Positions 15,897-23,308 of a DNA stretch of 24,929 nt are shown here, in pieces. This DNA is from a virus. Within the stretch, counting starts at the first letter, position 1. The number at the start of each line of letters is the position of its first letter. The notes beneath the pieces are model-generated. The model saw only the letters and a program-made list of their open reading frames with translations. It was not told the origin of the DNA and ran no database searches. The DNA lies in the IMG/VR virus record IMGVR_UViG_3300020450_000086, positions 1 through 24,929 of that record; one strand, given 5' to 3'. The position numbers and the translations under genes are program-made.

Positions 15897-17336
15897 TCAG
15901 TCTAGGCTGACATTTAGAGTAACCTTAATTTGGTCACCATTATTTTGAATGGCGTAAGGACCATTTGTAAATTGCTCTGCAAAGAATATACTTGAATACA
16001 AAGTAGCATCTCCATTTCCCTGTAAAGCAGGTGTAGTGGTGAATGTACTATTTGTTGGAACTGTGTGAATTGTATAATGTTGTGCAGTAATTGAACTTGT
16101 AGTTCCTTGTCCGATGTAAATAACATCGCCAGGATTTAGATTATGATCAACAGCACTACCACTAGGATCTGTTGTCATAACTGAGTAATCAAAATCTACC
16201 TTATCATTACTACTTGCTGTACCAATGTTATCTGTAAGTTGATTGTTTAGATAAACACGAGGACCTTGCTCACCAGCTTGAGTTGCAAAATCAATACCTG
16301 TAACAACTGTGCTTGCAGGAAATGCGTCAGGACCTGTTTGTCCACCGCCACCTGTTTGAGTAACTGCTTGTCCAACAGTTAATTCTTCTGCAACATTTAC
16401 TTTGAAAGTAGCATCACCAGAAGCATTACCACCTGTAATAGGTTTGTCTAAGAAGATATCATTAGTAGAAACACCAACAACACGTGTTTCAGCTGGAATG
16501 TTTGTACCAGTAACTACCTGACCTTTTTTAACACCAGTTCCAGAAGCGACTGTGATAACAAATCCATTTTGAGCACCAGAACTAATAGCACTAACAACAG
16601 TGCTATCTTTTAATTCAATATAGTTGTTACCGATAACTCCCTTACACTGTTCTTTTACAATTGATGTTCCAATAGGAGCAACAGATCCACCATCAACAAC
16701 ACCATGTAATGTAACAGGCATATTGTTTGCACGTGCTAGGTAATAACCATAAACATCGCCAGCAGCAGAGGAAAACGTAAATATTTGCTCAGGATATGAA
16801 GCAGTTGTTCTACCTCTACCAAAAGCAGCTGCTGTACCAGCAGTAATAGTAGCAGTTAATTTCTGACTTAACTCAATATTAGTTCCGTCAATATCAACAA
16901 CAAAAGTGTTTAGAGGAATTCCTGTTGCAGTAACATAGTCTCCTTTTTTAATATCAGTGTTGTCAGCAACAACAATTTGATATGTTCCAACAGTACCAGA
17001 ACAAGTTGTATTTGCAACAGCAGAGGAGGTAGTGGCAATTGTCCAACGATTACCATTTAGGAGTATACCATATTGTTCGGTAAAATCTTGGTTTTCTTCA
17101 GTTCTGTTATTAATAACTGAAGGATATCCTGTAGTAGGTGCAGATCCATATCCACTATTATTAGTAGCATTATATGGTTCAAAATATTTTGTGGCTGAAG
17201 GCACATCCTGTTCCGTCGGTGCAGTAGAAGGTCCTGTATAGAGCTTCAATACTAAATTCCTTGGAATTTCATGCGTCGCATTCAATAAGGTACGGAGTGA
17301 ATCAATCTCACCCTGATCGGTAACTAGCAGTGCCAT
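15897..17336 (-). CDS. Virion-type protein (479 aa) with embedded beta repeats
   Basis: The N terminus (LRTLLNATHEIPRNLVLKLY), a central phrase SYPEQIFTFSSAAGDVYGYY and the C terminus (EQFTNGPYAIQNNGDQIKVT) look like the three conserved parts of a short phage protein type. Beta repeats with the phrase KKGxxVTxTxIPxxTxVVxI separate the parts (near residues 130-150 and 260-285). I cannot name its function; it is probably a structural or fibre-associated protein. A GAGGAG RBS lies nine bases before the ATG. Two late-promoter candidates lie 39 and 83 bases upstream, and an intrinsic terminator follows, so the gene may be a single-gene unit. Confidence 0.8.
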   Translation of the reverse strand: MALLVTDQGEIDSLRTLLNATHEIPRNLVLKLYTGPSTAPTEQDVPSATKYFEPYNATNNSGYGSAPTTGYPSVINNRTEENQDFTEQYGILLNGNRWTIATTSSAVANTTCSGTVGTYQIVVADNTDIKKGDYVTATGIPLNTFVVDIDGTNIELSQKLTATITAGTAAAFGRGRTTASYPEQIFTFSSAAGDVYGYYLARANNMPVTLHGVVDGGSVAPIGTSIVKEQCKGVIGNNYIELKDSTVVSAISSGAQNGFVITVASGTGVKKGQVVTGTNIPAETRVVGVSTNDIFLDKPITGGNASGDATFKVNVAEELTVGQAVTQTGGGGQTGPDAFPASTVVTGIDFATQAGEQGPRVYLNNQLTDNIGTASSNDKVDFDYSVMTTDPSGSAVDHNLNPGDVIYIGQGTTSSITAQHYTIHTVPTNSTFTTTPALQGNGDATLYSSIFFAEQFTNGPYAIQNNGDQIKVTLNVSLD

Positions 17337-17374
17337 TTAAGTTTACTCCTCGTGATCTTTTCCTATGTTACTGT

Positions 17375-17382
17375 TATTTATT
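17375..17382 (-). promoter_or_regulatory. Late-promoter-like AATAAATA for the 479-aa gene
   Basis: This is a one-mismatch variant of TATAAATA in the gap between the 241-aa and 479-aa genes, 39 bases before the ATG. Confidence 0.5.
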
Positions 17383-18106
17383 AAAGTGCTAGCTTCATTG
17401 AAACTACACACCTTTGTATATTTATAGCATATACAATTTCAAATTGTAAAATATCTCCAGCATTCAATGCAGTATTCCATGTGGAGAGTGATGTATCTTG
17501 ATTTATACGTTGCCTTGTTCCTTGTCCTATATCACCTAATGTTGGTCTTTCTGATCCACATATAGATGAGAAATTTGGAAAATTTGCAAAATCAACTTTA
17601 CCAATATCAAACTGAACCTGACCCTCTTGGTCAGCAATAATTGTCCATGATTCAATTTTGCCAGTTACGTCAAGAGTCATGTCTCCTTTGATACCCGAAG
17701 ACATTGGTGCAGATCCAGCATCAACAACAAAATTAATTGTTCTTGTCAAATCCGCTGTTGTAGATAATCCTACAACATATACTTTCTGTCCTGATGTTGG
17801 GGGTGTGGTAAAGATTAAATTAGTTCCGCTTGTACTATAATCAATACCAGGAACTTGCACCAAACCATCAATTGCAACAATTAATTGTTGATCATTTGCT
17901 GGTGTATATGGTTCACCAACAGGATCAATCAATGGAAATCCAGTATTAGTTCCGTTAAATATCCAACTAGATGTATCAAGTATCTCATTACCATATTGAA
18001 GATACTTACTGGGAATTTCATAATTAACACCAACATTATACTTCTTCTGAGGTTCAGAAAGAACCTGATAGTTAGAAGATTTTACTGATACATTGTAATT
18101 TGGCAT
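17381..18106 (-). CDS. Fibre-type virion protein (241 aa)
   Basis: Residues ~55-115 carry a phage fibre-type beta domain of the pattern FPL...YTPANDQQLIVAIDGLVQVPG, then DYSTSGTNLIFTTPP and SGQKVYVVGL. The C-terminal half (GDMTLDVTGKIESWTIIADQ, then GQVQFDIGKVDFANFP, then a SICGSERPTL segment) is another beta domain that I do not recognise by name. The start overlaps the stop of the 111-aa gene as TAATG and has an AGGAG RBS eight bases upstream. A minor tail-fibre or baseplate decoration protein is the best reading. The first residues are Ser/Asn/Tyr-rich and contain an IPSKYLQYGN phrase similar to IPSxYxxxGN phrases in the 1578-aa protein. Confidence 0.82.
   Translation of the reverse strand: MPNYNVSVKSSNYQVLSEPQKKYNVGVNYEIPSKYLQYGNEILDTSSWIFNGTNTGFPLIDPVGEPYTPANDQQLIVAIDGLVQVPGIDYSTSGTNLIFTTPPTSGQKVYVVGLSTTADLTRTINFVVDAGSAPMSSGIKGDMTLDVTGKIESWTIIADQEGQVQFDIGKVDFANFPNFSSICGSERPTLGDIGQGTRQRINQDTSLSTWNTALNAGDILQFEIVYAINIQRCVVSMKLAL
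17419..17426 (-). promoter_or_regulatory. T4-type late promoter TATAAATA, inside the end of the 241-aa gene
   Basis: This is a perfect motif on the minus strand, 83 bases before the 479-aa ATG, within codons for Ala-Ile-Asn-Ile. It is a stronger match than the intergenic AATAAATA and may be the real promoter of the 479-aa gene. Confidence 0.55.
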
Positions 18107-18441
18107 TATGTAACTCCTGGTGTTACTTCTACAATTCCCTCTATAACTCTTGTTTTGATACTTTGTGGTGATGTCAAAACAATATCATAAACATAACGTC
18201 TTGGATCTAACGCAGAAGTAGTAGCGTTATCTAATCCAATTTTTAAAATGCCATTGTAACGATCTACAAATGTAACAACAAAACTTGTTGCGGTGGTAGA
18301 AAAATAACTTCTCCGCATTTTAGCTTCTGCTGTATATCCTGTTAAATTAAGCGGAGTTGTATTGTCCTCATTTTGAATATTAAAAGTAGCATCAAAATCT
18401 GTGCCCTTTTCTAATAATAAATTTAAAGGAATTGCTGCCAT
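18106..18441 (-). CDS. Small (111 aa) beta-sandwich virion-type protein
   Basis: The sequence has the pattern LNLLLEKGTDFDATFNIQNE, PLNLTGYTAEAKMR, GILKIGLDNATTSALDPRRY, VYDIVL and GIVEVTPGVT. This is a widespread type of short phage protein thought to form a small beta-sandwich in tail or baseplate structures. It lies six bases after the 309-aa gene and its stop overlaps the 241-aa start (TAATG). No promoter or strong RBS is visible, so expression probably depends on the upstream 892-aa/309-aa transcript. The structural role is inferred from family style and neighbours. Confidence 0.82.
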   Translation of the reverse strand: MAAIPLNLLLEKGTDFDATFNIQNEDNTTPLNLTGYTAEAKMRRSYFSTTATSFVVTFVDRYNGILKIGLDNATTSALDPRRYVYDIVLTSPQSIKTRVIEGIVEVTPGVT

Positions 18442-18447
18442 GATAAT

Positions 18448-19377
18448 CTAGCTGAATATATTAACCATTAAAATCATTTTTCCATTATAATTATCTCTTA
18501 CCTGACCATTATCAGAGTCTTCTGCAATAACACCAACTCCATCACTAGCAACGGTACCACCACTATCAATATGGTTCTGTGTCCAGAATGTAGGAAATGC
18601 ACTTTGGTCTCCTCTTCTTGGCCATTGTCCACTTACACCAGAACGCTTCCAACCAAGGCCGTTCATAGCAGTCCAATCATTATTATCCCATCTTGACTGT
18701 TGGCAGAAGACTATCATAAAAACGTCATTAGAAGTAGCACTAACTCCTTCTCCGTCAGATACCTGTCTTCCAATTGTTTTCCAGTCATCTGGTGGAGTAC
18801 TAGTAGTAGAACTGTAAGTACCAAGCCTATCACCAGTTGTAACACCTTGATCATTTTTGTAATAATCAGTTATAACTTGCATTCTTGTACCCCAAGTATT
18901 AGAGTCAGTCATATCATATTCTAAGGGATTACTATAACCTGCTATTCCATTAAATAACACCCTAGTTTTGTTACCCTGTCCTTCAAACCAAAGTCTAGTT
19001 CTAGCAGATTCACCACCAGTCCACTTATTAAAATTTTGGTTGAATGTATGAGTTGCCTGACCCCAATCATTATCACCGTTGTTTGGATTTTTACAAGTAC
19101 ACCATCTATAGTATCCACCACTTGCATTGGATGCTGTACTATCAGAACCAACCCAACGACCTATTGCACCCCACAAATGTCCGTTAGAATACTGACAGAA
19201 TACTTGGTATGCAGATCCACCATTTATGCCAGATTTCTTAATCCAAGCAAGTTGATCACCACCAGTATTGGCCTGCCATTCACCTGCTGATGCGTAATCC
19301 GTAATGGGACTATTTTCACTTTCTCCTGGATTTCCCCCACTGCTTATAGCAGTTCCTAAATGTTGAATAATAGGCAT
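18448..19377 (-). CDS. Gly/Trp/Asn-rich virion-type protein (309 aa), possible lectin-like adhesin
   Basis: I choose ATG 19377 (MPIIQHLGTAISSGGNPGES). It has a very strong GGAGGAGG RBS nine bases upstream and overlaps the previous stop as TAATG. The in-frame ATG at 19401 would add eight residues inside the 892-aa gene. The protein has many Trp, Gly, Asn and Asp residues and all-beta phrases (YQVFCQYSNGHLWGAIGRWV, TRTRLWFEGQGNKT-like, VFMIVFCQQSRWDNNDW). It ends in GKMILMVNIFS. I do not recognise a family. Position after a fibre gene suggests a fibre-tip or receptor-binding role, by inference. Confidence 0.78.
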   Translation of the reverse strand: MPIIQHLGTAISSGGNPGESENSPITDYASAGEWQANTGGDQLAWIKKSGINGGSAYQVFCQYSNGHLWGAIGRWVGSDSTASNASGGYYRWCTCKNPNNGDNDWGQATHTFNQNFNKWTGGESARTRLWFEGQGNKTRVLFNGIAGYSNPLEYDMTDSNTWGTRMQVITDYYKNDQGVTTGDRLGTYSSTTSTPPDDWKTIGRQVSDGEGVSATSNDVFMIVFCQQSRWDNNDWTAMNGLGWKRSGVSGQWPRRGDQSAFPTFWTQNHIDSGGTVASDGVGVIAEDSDNGQVRDNYNGKMILMVNIFS

Positions 19378-22055
19378 TAAGTCATTCCTCCTCCAGAGCA
19401 AACAAATTCATTAGATGATACACAAGTAACTGTCATTAATCCCCTTTGAGCAAGTGTTCTAGTTCCAGTTCCAGCATCCCCTACCAATCGTAAAGTAACA
19501 CCAGTTCCTGCTGTAATACTTATATCACTACCACTATTGTTGTAAATACTAATAATATCACCAGCAGCAAATTCATCTGGTTGGATTTGTACATTACTGT
19601 TTGTTCTTATTATTGTTCCTGCATCAGTACCAACTGCGTTATAAGCAGAAGTCTTGTTGGAAGCAGGAACATTAGCAAGTCTTCCAGCAAGCTTTGTAGC
19701 AGATAAAGTTCCAGTTGATGCGTCAAATGTAAGATTGGCATTACTCCTTGCAGCTAGGTTACCAGTTGCACCAGTTGCGAATAGTGGGAAACAAGTTGTA
19801 TCAGATGCTTGATTACTTACTGTTACTGCTCCAGCAACATTTGCACTAGAAGCATTACCAGTTACAGTTCCTTCTAGATTAGCAACAAGTGTTCCTGTTG
19901 TAACGAATGCTAGATCACCTGTAGATGCACCAGTCGCAGTAGTTGTTTTAAGTACAAACTTGTCATCTGACTCATCAAATCCTATAAAGGCATTATTCTG
20001 ATCTCCTCTTTCAAGGATAATACCAGTATCTCCAGATGGAGCACCAGTTGTACCATTTCCAAGTTCAATTAATTTATCAGCGATAGTTGTGTTGGTAGTA
20101 TTAACAGTAGTTGTTGTACCACTAACTGTTAAATTACCTGAAATTGTAAGAGTTCCATTATTACCACCAGGATTTATGGCAGATAATTTATCAACGTATG
20201 TTCTAACAGCAGCCTGAGTTGGAACTTTAACATCACTGTTTTGAACCATGTCTCCATCTGTGGAGAACTCATTGACAGAAGCACCAATTAATCCACCGAT
20301 AGCACCAAGTTGTAATGACTCAAGACCTTTAAGGTCAAAAGCAGAAGCATCCAAAGTAACATTACCAGTTGCCTGATCTACCTTGAAGTAATCACCAACG
20401 TAGAAGTTACCTAGTTCGTCAGTTGCAACATAGTAAACTCGTCCTGGATCAGTTGTATTAGTAACAATCTGATCTGCTGGAGAAGGAACTTGTGTTGGAG
20501 TACCTGGCCAATTAGTTGTTGTTTTATCACCAGTACCAACTTTCAAGAAGTCATGACCAGTAAGTCTTACAGTACTAAATCTCTTTCTACAATTAACAAC
20601 AGTTGCATTAGGAACAGGAGTTGCTCTAGAAGTAGAGAATACAAGAACCTTATACTCAGTAGCACCTACACTAACTGTACTTAAAGACTGTATCTGATAT
20701 GCGTTACCGTCAGTGGTAGCAAACTGTACTGAATCACCAGTATCAGGAGGAGTAGCAAATGTAGTAACAAGAATTCTACCAGACTGATCATGAGCAAAAC
20801 TACTACCAGAGTCAAGTACTATGCTTGCAGAAGCACCAGAAACTGTTTCACCAGCTTGGAATGTACCAGACTGGTTAACAATGTACATAACCTTGGGTTC
20901 TGACTGTACATTGATAATATTAGCAGTCGCACCAGAAGTACTACCAGTTATTTGCTCACCATTTGTAAATGCTGTTGATATAACTCCAACATACTTCAAC
21001 ATTGTACCAACGACAGCACCTTGATTAGCACTTTCAGATGAGTCATATCCTTTAGAGAATACACCATACTCACCATAAGAGTTACTTGAGTTTAGTGATC
21101 TGATTTGAGAACCACCAGTAGAAACATATCCAACCTGATTATAATAAGTAAATCCACTGATAATCTCAGCAGCAGAATTATCTTTTGCCCATATACCTAA
21201 ACCATCACTATGAATAGCAGTATATGTGTGGAATAACATAGTTCTATTACCACTGGCATGTAATGAACCATCAATGTATGCACCAGTAGCACCGTCACCA
21301 AATGTAGTTACGTTATAAATGTAAGGTGATTTCTCTGTAATAGTACTAGCAGAGTTCAATGCAAAATACACACCACCTAGTGTTGCAACAGTTGGGTCAT
21401 ATCCTGGATTACCAACTGTATAACCAGTCATACCATCACAAACTAAATCTTGAATGATAACACCATTACTCAAACGAAACAAAGTAGATTTATTATTAAG
21501 AACCGAACCACCAGAATCAAGACCAGCAGCAGGTTTAAGGATAGTAGTTCTTAAACTGTCACCAGTAATTGTTGTGTATGGAGGAACAATGATAGGGAGT
21601 TGACTCTCTTCGTAAACACCACCTTTTATAAAAATAATAGCAGGAGAAGTTGCTGTTGGTGTAACAATATTACCACAAGCATACTTAACAGTCTTATATG
21701 CTGTGTCAACAGATCCACCACGTCCAGCAGCATCAACACCGTTAGTAGCAACATAATAGACAGCAGGAGTACCACCAATAGCACCCCAAGAAACATCCGT
21801 TCCGTCTGACTTAAGAACAGCACCAGCAGAACCAATATCTAATTTAGCAATTTTGCCAGCAGTGTCGTAATAAAGTACTTGTCCTCTCGTACCAGCGTTG
21901 ATATCAGTTCCTTGAAGACTTAATGTTGCACCAGAAGGGAAACTTTGAGTACCGCTAACGGTCAATCCACCTGTAACTGAAAGGTTCTGAGAATCTGGTA
22001 TTGTGACAGTCGTACCAGTACGACTTTTTATCTTGTCTACTCTTAATGTTGACAT
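19377..22055 (-). CDS. Beta-helical tail-fibre protein (892 aa), paralogue of the 1470-aa fibre
   Basis: The N terminus (MSTLRVDKIKSRTGTTVTIP, then LSVTGGLTVSG) is a common phage-fibre start. From ~98 a beta-helix body begins (VYYVATNGVDAAGRGG, then IIFIKGGVYEESQLPIIVPP). GExxTGxTSGA motifs follow, then a stem region near 500-700 (HDFLKVGTGDKTTTNWPG, FYVGDYFKVDQATG, TQAAVRTYVDKL). The end (DIISIYNNSGSDISITAGTG, then VSSNEFVCSGGG) is a typical fibre C terminus. Nearly the whole body aligns with the 1470-aa protein. A perfect late promoter lies 40 bases upstream and GGAAT serves as RBS. The protein probably forms a trimeric fibre on the tail or baseplate. Confidence 0.88.
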   Translation of the reverse strand: MSTLRVDKIKSRTGTTVTIPDSQNLSVTGGLTVSGTQSFPSGATLSLQGTDINAGTRGQVLYYDTAGKIAKLDIGSAGAVLKSDGTDVSWGAIGGTPAVYYVATNGVDAAGRGGSVDTAYKTVKYACGNIVTPTATSPAIIFIKGGVYEESQLPIIVPPYTTITGDSLRTTILKPAAGLDSGGSVLNNKSTLFRLSNGVIIQDLVCDGMTGYTVGNPGYDPTVATLGGVYFALNSASTITEKSPYIYNVTTFGDGATGAYIDGSLHASGNRTMLFHTYTAIHSDGLGIWAKDNSAAEIISGFTYYNQVGYVSTGGSQIRSLNSSNSYGEYGVFSKGYDSSESANQGAVVGTMLKYVGVISTAFTNGEQITGSTSGATANIINVQSEPKVMYIVNQSGTFQAGETVSGASASIVLDSGSSFAHDQSGRILVTTFATPPDTGDSVQFATTDGNAYQIQSLSTVSVGATEYKVLVFSTSRATPVPNATVVNCRKRFSTVRLTGHDFLKVGTGDKTTTNWPGTPTQVPSPADQIVTNTTDPGRVYYVATDELGNFYVGDYFKVDQATGNVTLDASAFDLKGLESLQLGAIGGLIGASVNEFSTDGDMVQNSDVKVPTQAAVRTYVDKLSAINPGGNNGTLTISGNLTVSGTTTTVNTTNTTIADKLIELGNGTTGAPSGDTGIILERGDQNNAFIGFDESDDKFVLKTTTATGASTGDLAFVTTGTLVANLEGTVTGNASSANVAGAVTVSNQASDTTCFPLFATGATGNLAARSNANLTFDASTGTLSATKLAGRLANVPASNKTSAYNAVGTDAGTIIRTNSNVQIQPDEFAAGDIISIYNNSGSDISITAGTGVTLRLVGDAGTGTRTLAQRGLMTVTCVSSNEFVCSGGGMT
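19386..19394 (-). promoter_or_regulatory. RBS GGAGGAGGA that fixes the start of the 309-aa gene
   Basis: This extended Shine-Dalgarno sequence lies inside the last codons of the 892-aa gene (Gly-Gly-Gly), nine bases before ATG 19377. It supports the shorter start and coupled translation. Confidence 0.8.
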
Positions 22056-22094
22056 GCTATGCTATTCCGTAGTTTTGGCGGTTCTTATCTGTGT

Positions 22095-22102
22095 TATTTA
22101 TA
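22095..22102 (-). promoter_or_regulatory. T4-type late promoter TATAAATA for the 892-aa fibre unit
   Basis: This perfect minus-strand motif overlaps the stop of the 187-aa gene and sits 40 bases before the fibre ATG. It probably drives the 892-309-111-241 coupled set, which has no other strong promoter before 17426. Confidence 0.75.
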
Positions 22103-22661
22103 TAATTATAACTGTACCATCATCAATGGTTAGTGTAAAAGTATCATCAATATCTATAGGTATATCGTCTCCAAATTCAGTGGGAACTGGAATAAAACCA
22201 ACTCTTTTTTTATCACCTAAAGACATATCTTTAACAATCTGCGTTCTGATATTGTCTGCAAAACCTACAAGTTTTTGTGGGTTAGTTTGTTCTGTACTAG
22301 TAGAAAAGAATTCATAAGTAGTTTTATCTGATATAATTAATCCACACTGATCGTCAACAGTAACAGTAACTCCATTGGCAATATCTACAGTTGCATCTTC
22401 ATGACTATATATTTCTGCTATTTTTGAAGGTGATGAAACACCAACGTCTGTTGTAAATCCACCATAGTAAAAATATATTGTTTTATCATCTACATCAGAA
22501 ATATTTCCAATATCAGCACCAGCAATCTGAATGCTTGCAGCGTTAATTGCAGCAGTACCAGTAAAGATACTATGCAGATCACCTGCCATATCATTAATAA
22601 CAGTCCTTTGAAACTCAATGGTATTGGACGGTTGTACGTTCTTTTTAGTTGTTGCTGGCAT
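22098..22661 (-). CDS. Virion-type protein of unknown function (187 aa)
   Basis: I do not recognise this family. The protein is polar and mixed alpha/beta. It has an N-terminal segment TIEFQRTVINDMAGDLHSIF, a central DDKTIYFYYGGFTTDVGVSS and a C-terminal stretch of acidic strands (FGDDIPIDIDDTFTLTIDDG). No membrane segment is visible. It lies between the small coiled-coil gene and the 892-aa fibre. Its ATG follows CTAGGAAA, whose AGGA RBS is in the second arm of a small hairpin overlapping a late-promoter-like GCTAAATA. This resembles the gp13 leader. Its place in a fibre block suggests a structural or assembly role. Confidence 0.78.
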   Translation of the reverse strand: MPATTKKNVQPSNTIEFQRTVINDMAGDLHSIFTGTAAINAASIQIAGADIGNISDVDDKTIYFYYGGFTTDVGVSSPSKIAEIYSHEDATVDIANGVTVTVDDQCGLIISDKTTYEFFSTSTEQTNPQKLVGFADNIRTQIVKDMSLGDKKRVGFIPVPTEFGDDIPIDIDDTFTLTIDDGTVIII

Positions 22662-22663
22662 TT

Positions 22664-22692
22664 TCCTAGAATATACCCTAGGAGTATTTAGC
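22664..22692 (-). promoter_or_regulatory. Late-promoter-like GCTAAATA overlapping an RBS-holding hairpin before the 187-aa gene
   Basis: On the minus strand GCTAAATAC is followed by a 6-bp stem TCCTAG, loop GGTATATT and CTAGGA, then AAATG. The AGGA RBS is in the second arm. The wording TAAATACxCCTAGG...CTAGG is shared with the element before gp13. The motif overlaps the stop codon of the preceding coiled-coil gene. Confidence 0.6.
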
Positions 22693-22906
22693 TTTCTGTA
22701 TCACCTACTGGGGGAACTGTTGATGGCTCTGGGACTCCATCCTTCTCCTCGGACTTTGGGTTGAGCAATTCCAATGTCTCTAATCCACCTAAAAGTTTTA
22801 TTTTATATTCATTAAGTGATTTTAAATTCTTTTCTGCTTCAGCAATTTTTGCTTCAGCGTCTTTTAATTGTTTTTGAAATTCAAGTTTTAAATCAGGGGC
22901 TTCCAT
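22688..22906 (-). CDS. Small coiled-coil protein (72 aa)
   Basis: Residues ~7-50 (LKLEFQKQLKDAEAKIAEAE, then KNLKSLNEYKIKLLGGLETL) have heptad-type spacing of Leu, Ile and Ala with Lys/Glu between, as in a single coiled coil. The last 20 residues are Pro/Glu-rich and probably disordered. There is no signal or membrane segment. A perfect late promoter lies 25 bases before the ATG, although no good RBS is visible. Between a tail-assembly-chaperone-like gene and fibre genes, an assembly or trimerisation helper is possible, but I cannot name a function. Confidence 0.72.
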   Translation of the reverse strand: MEAPDLKLEFQKQLKDAEAKIAEAEKNLKSLNEYKIKLLGGLETLELLNPKSEEKDGVPEPSTVPPVGDTES

Positions 22907-22930
22907 AATAATAAATGGTAGTGATAATAA

Positions 22931-22938
22931 TATTTATA
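22931..22938 (-). promoter_or_regulatory. T4-type late promoter TATAAATA for the coiled-coil gene
   Basis: This perfect minus-strand motif followed by TTATT (similar to the extended T4 late consensus TATAAATACTATT) lies in the 40-base gap, 25 bases before the ATG of the 72-aa gene. Confidence 0.75.
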
Positions 22939-22946
22939 TGAGTATT

Positions 22947-23300
22947 TTAAGATGGTTTTGTTGGCCAAGTAATGTTTGATAAGTTGATGTCAGAAGCAGT
23001 TTGATTTGCTGGAAGATCTCTCAATTCTTGTCTATAGGATTGCCATTTAGTTCTAGTTGCTTCGGGAATATCAGATTGTTGTGTCCAATCTGTAGATTCT
23101 AATAACCCATTTCTTTTTCTTCTTAACACTTTCATTGGTTCAGCATTATCAAGTTCTGTAATTTTATCATTAATTTCAGTTTCTGTTGGTTTTGTTGTAC
23201 CACTATCCAACCAAGTAAGACCAGAATATTCTTCACCATCAAGAAACCATTCTGAATTGGGTCTTAATTCTCTCAGTGCTGTGGGTATATCATGTTTCAT
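22947..23300 (-). CDS. Tail fibre assembly / tail assembly chaperone-like protein (117 aa)
   Basis: The C-terminal half carries the signature RRKRNGLLESTDWTQQSDIP followed by W.SYRQELRDLP. This is characteristic of the phage tail assembly chaperone type (Pfam Phage_tail_APC-like) usually found directly after tail-fibre genes. The N-terminal half (LRELRPNSEWFLDGEEYSGL, then TKPTETEINDKITELDN) also fits. In characterised phages such proteins help fibre subunits fold or trimerise and are not always part of the virion. It follows the repeat fibre gene by eight bases, so that fibre is its likely client. No clear RBS precedes the ATG. Confidence 0.8.
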   Translation of the reverse strand: MKHDIPTALRELRPNSEWFLDGEEYSGLTWLDSGTTKPTETEINDKITELDNAEPMKVLRRKRNGLLESTDWTQQSDIPEATRTKWQSYRQELRDLPANQTASDINLSNITWPTKPS

Positions 23301-23308
23301 GGTAATAA

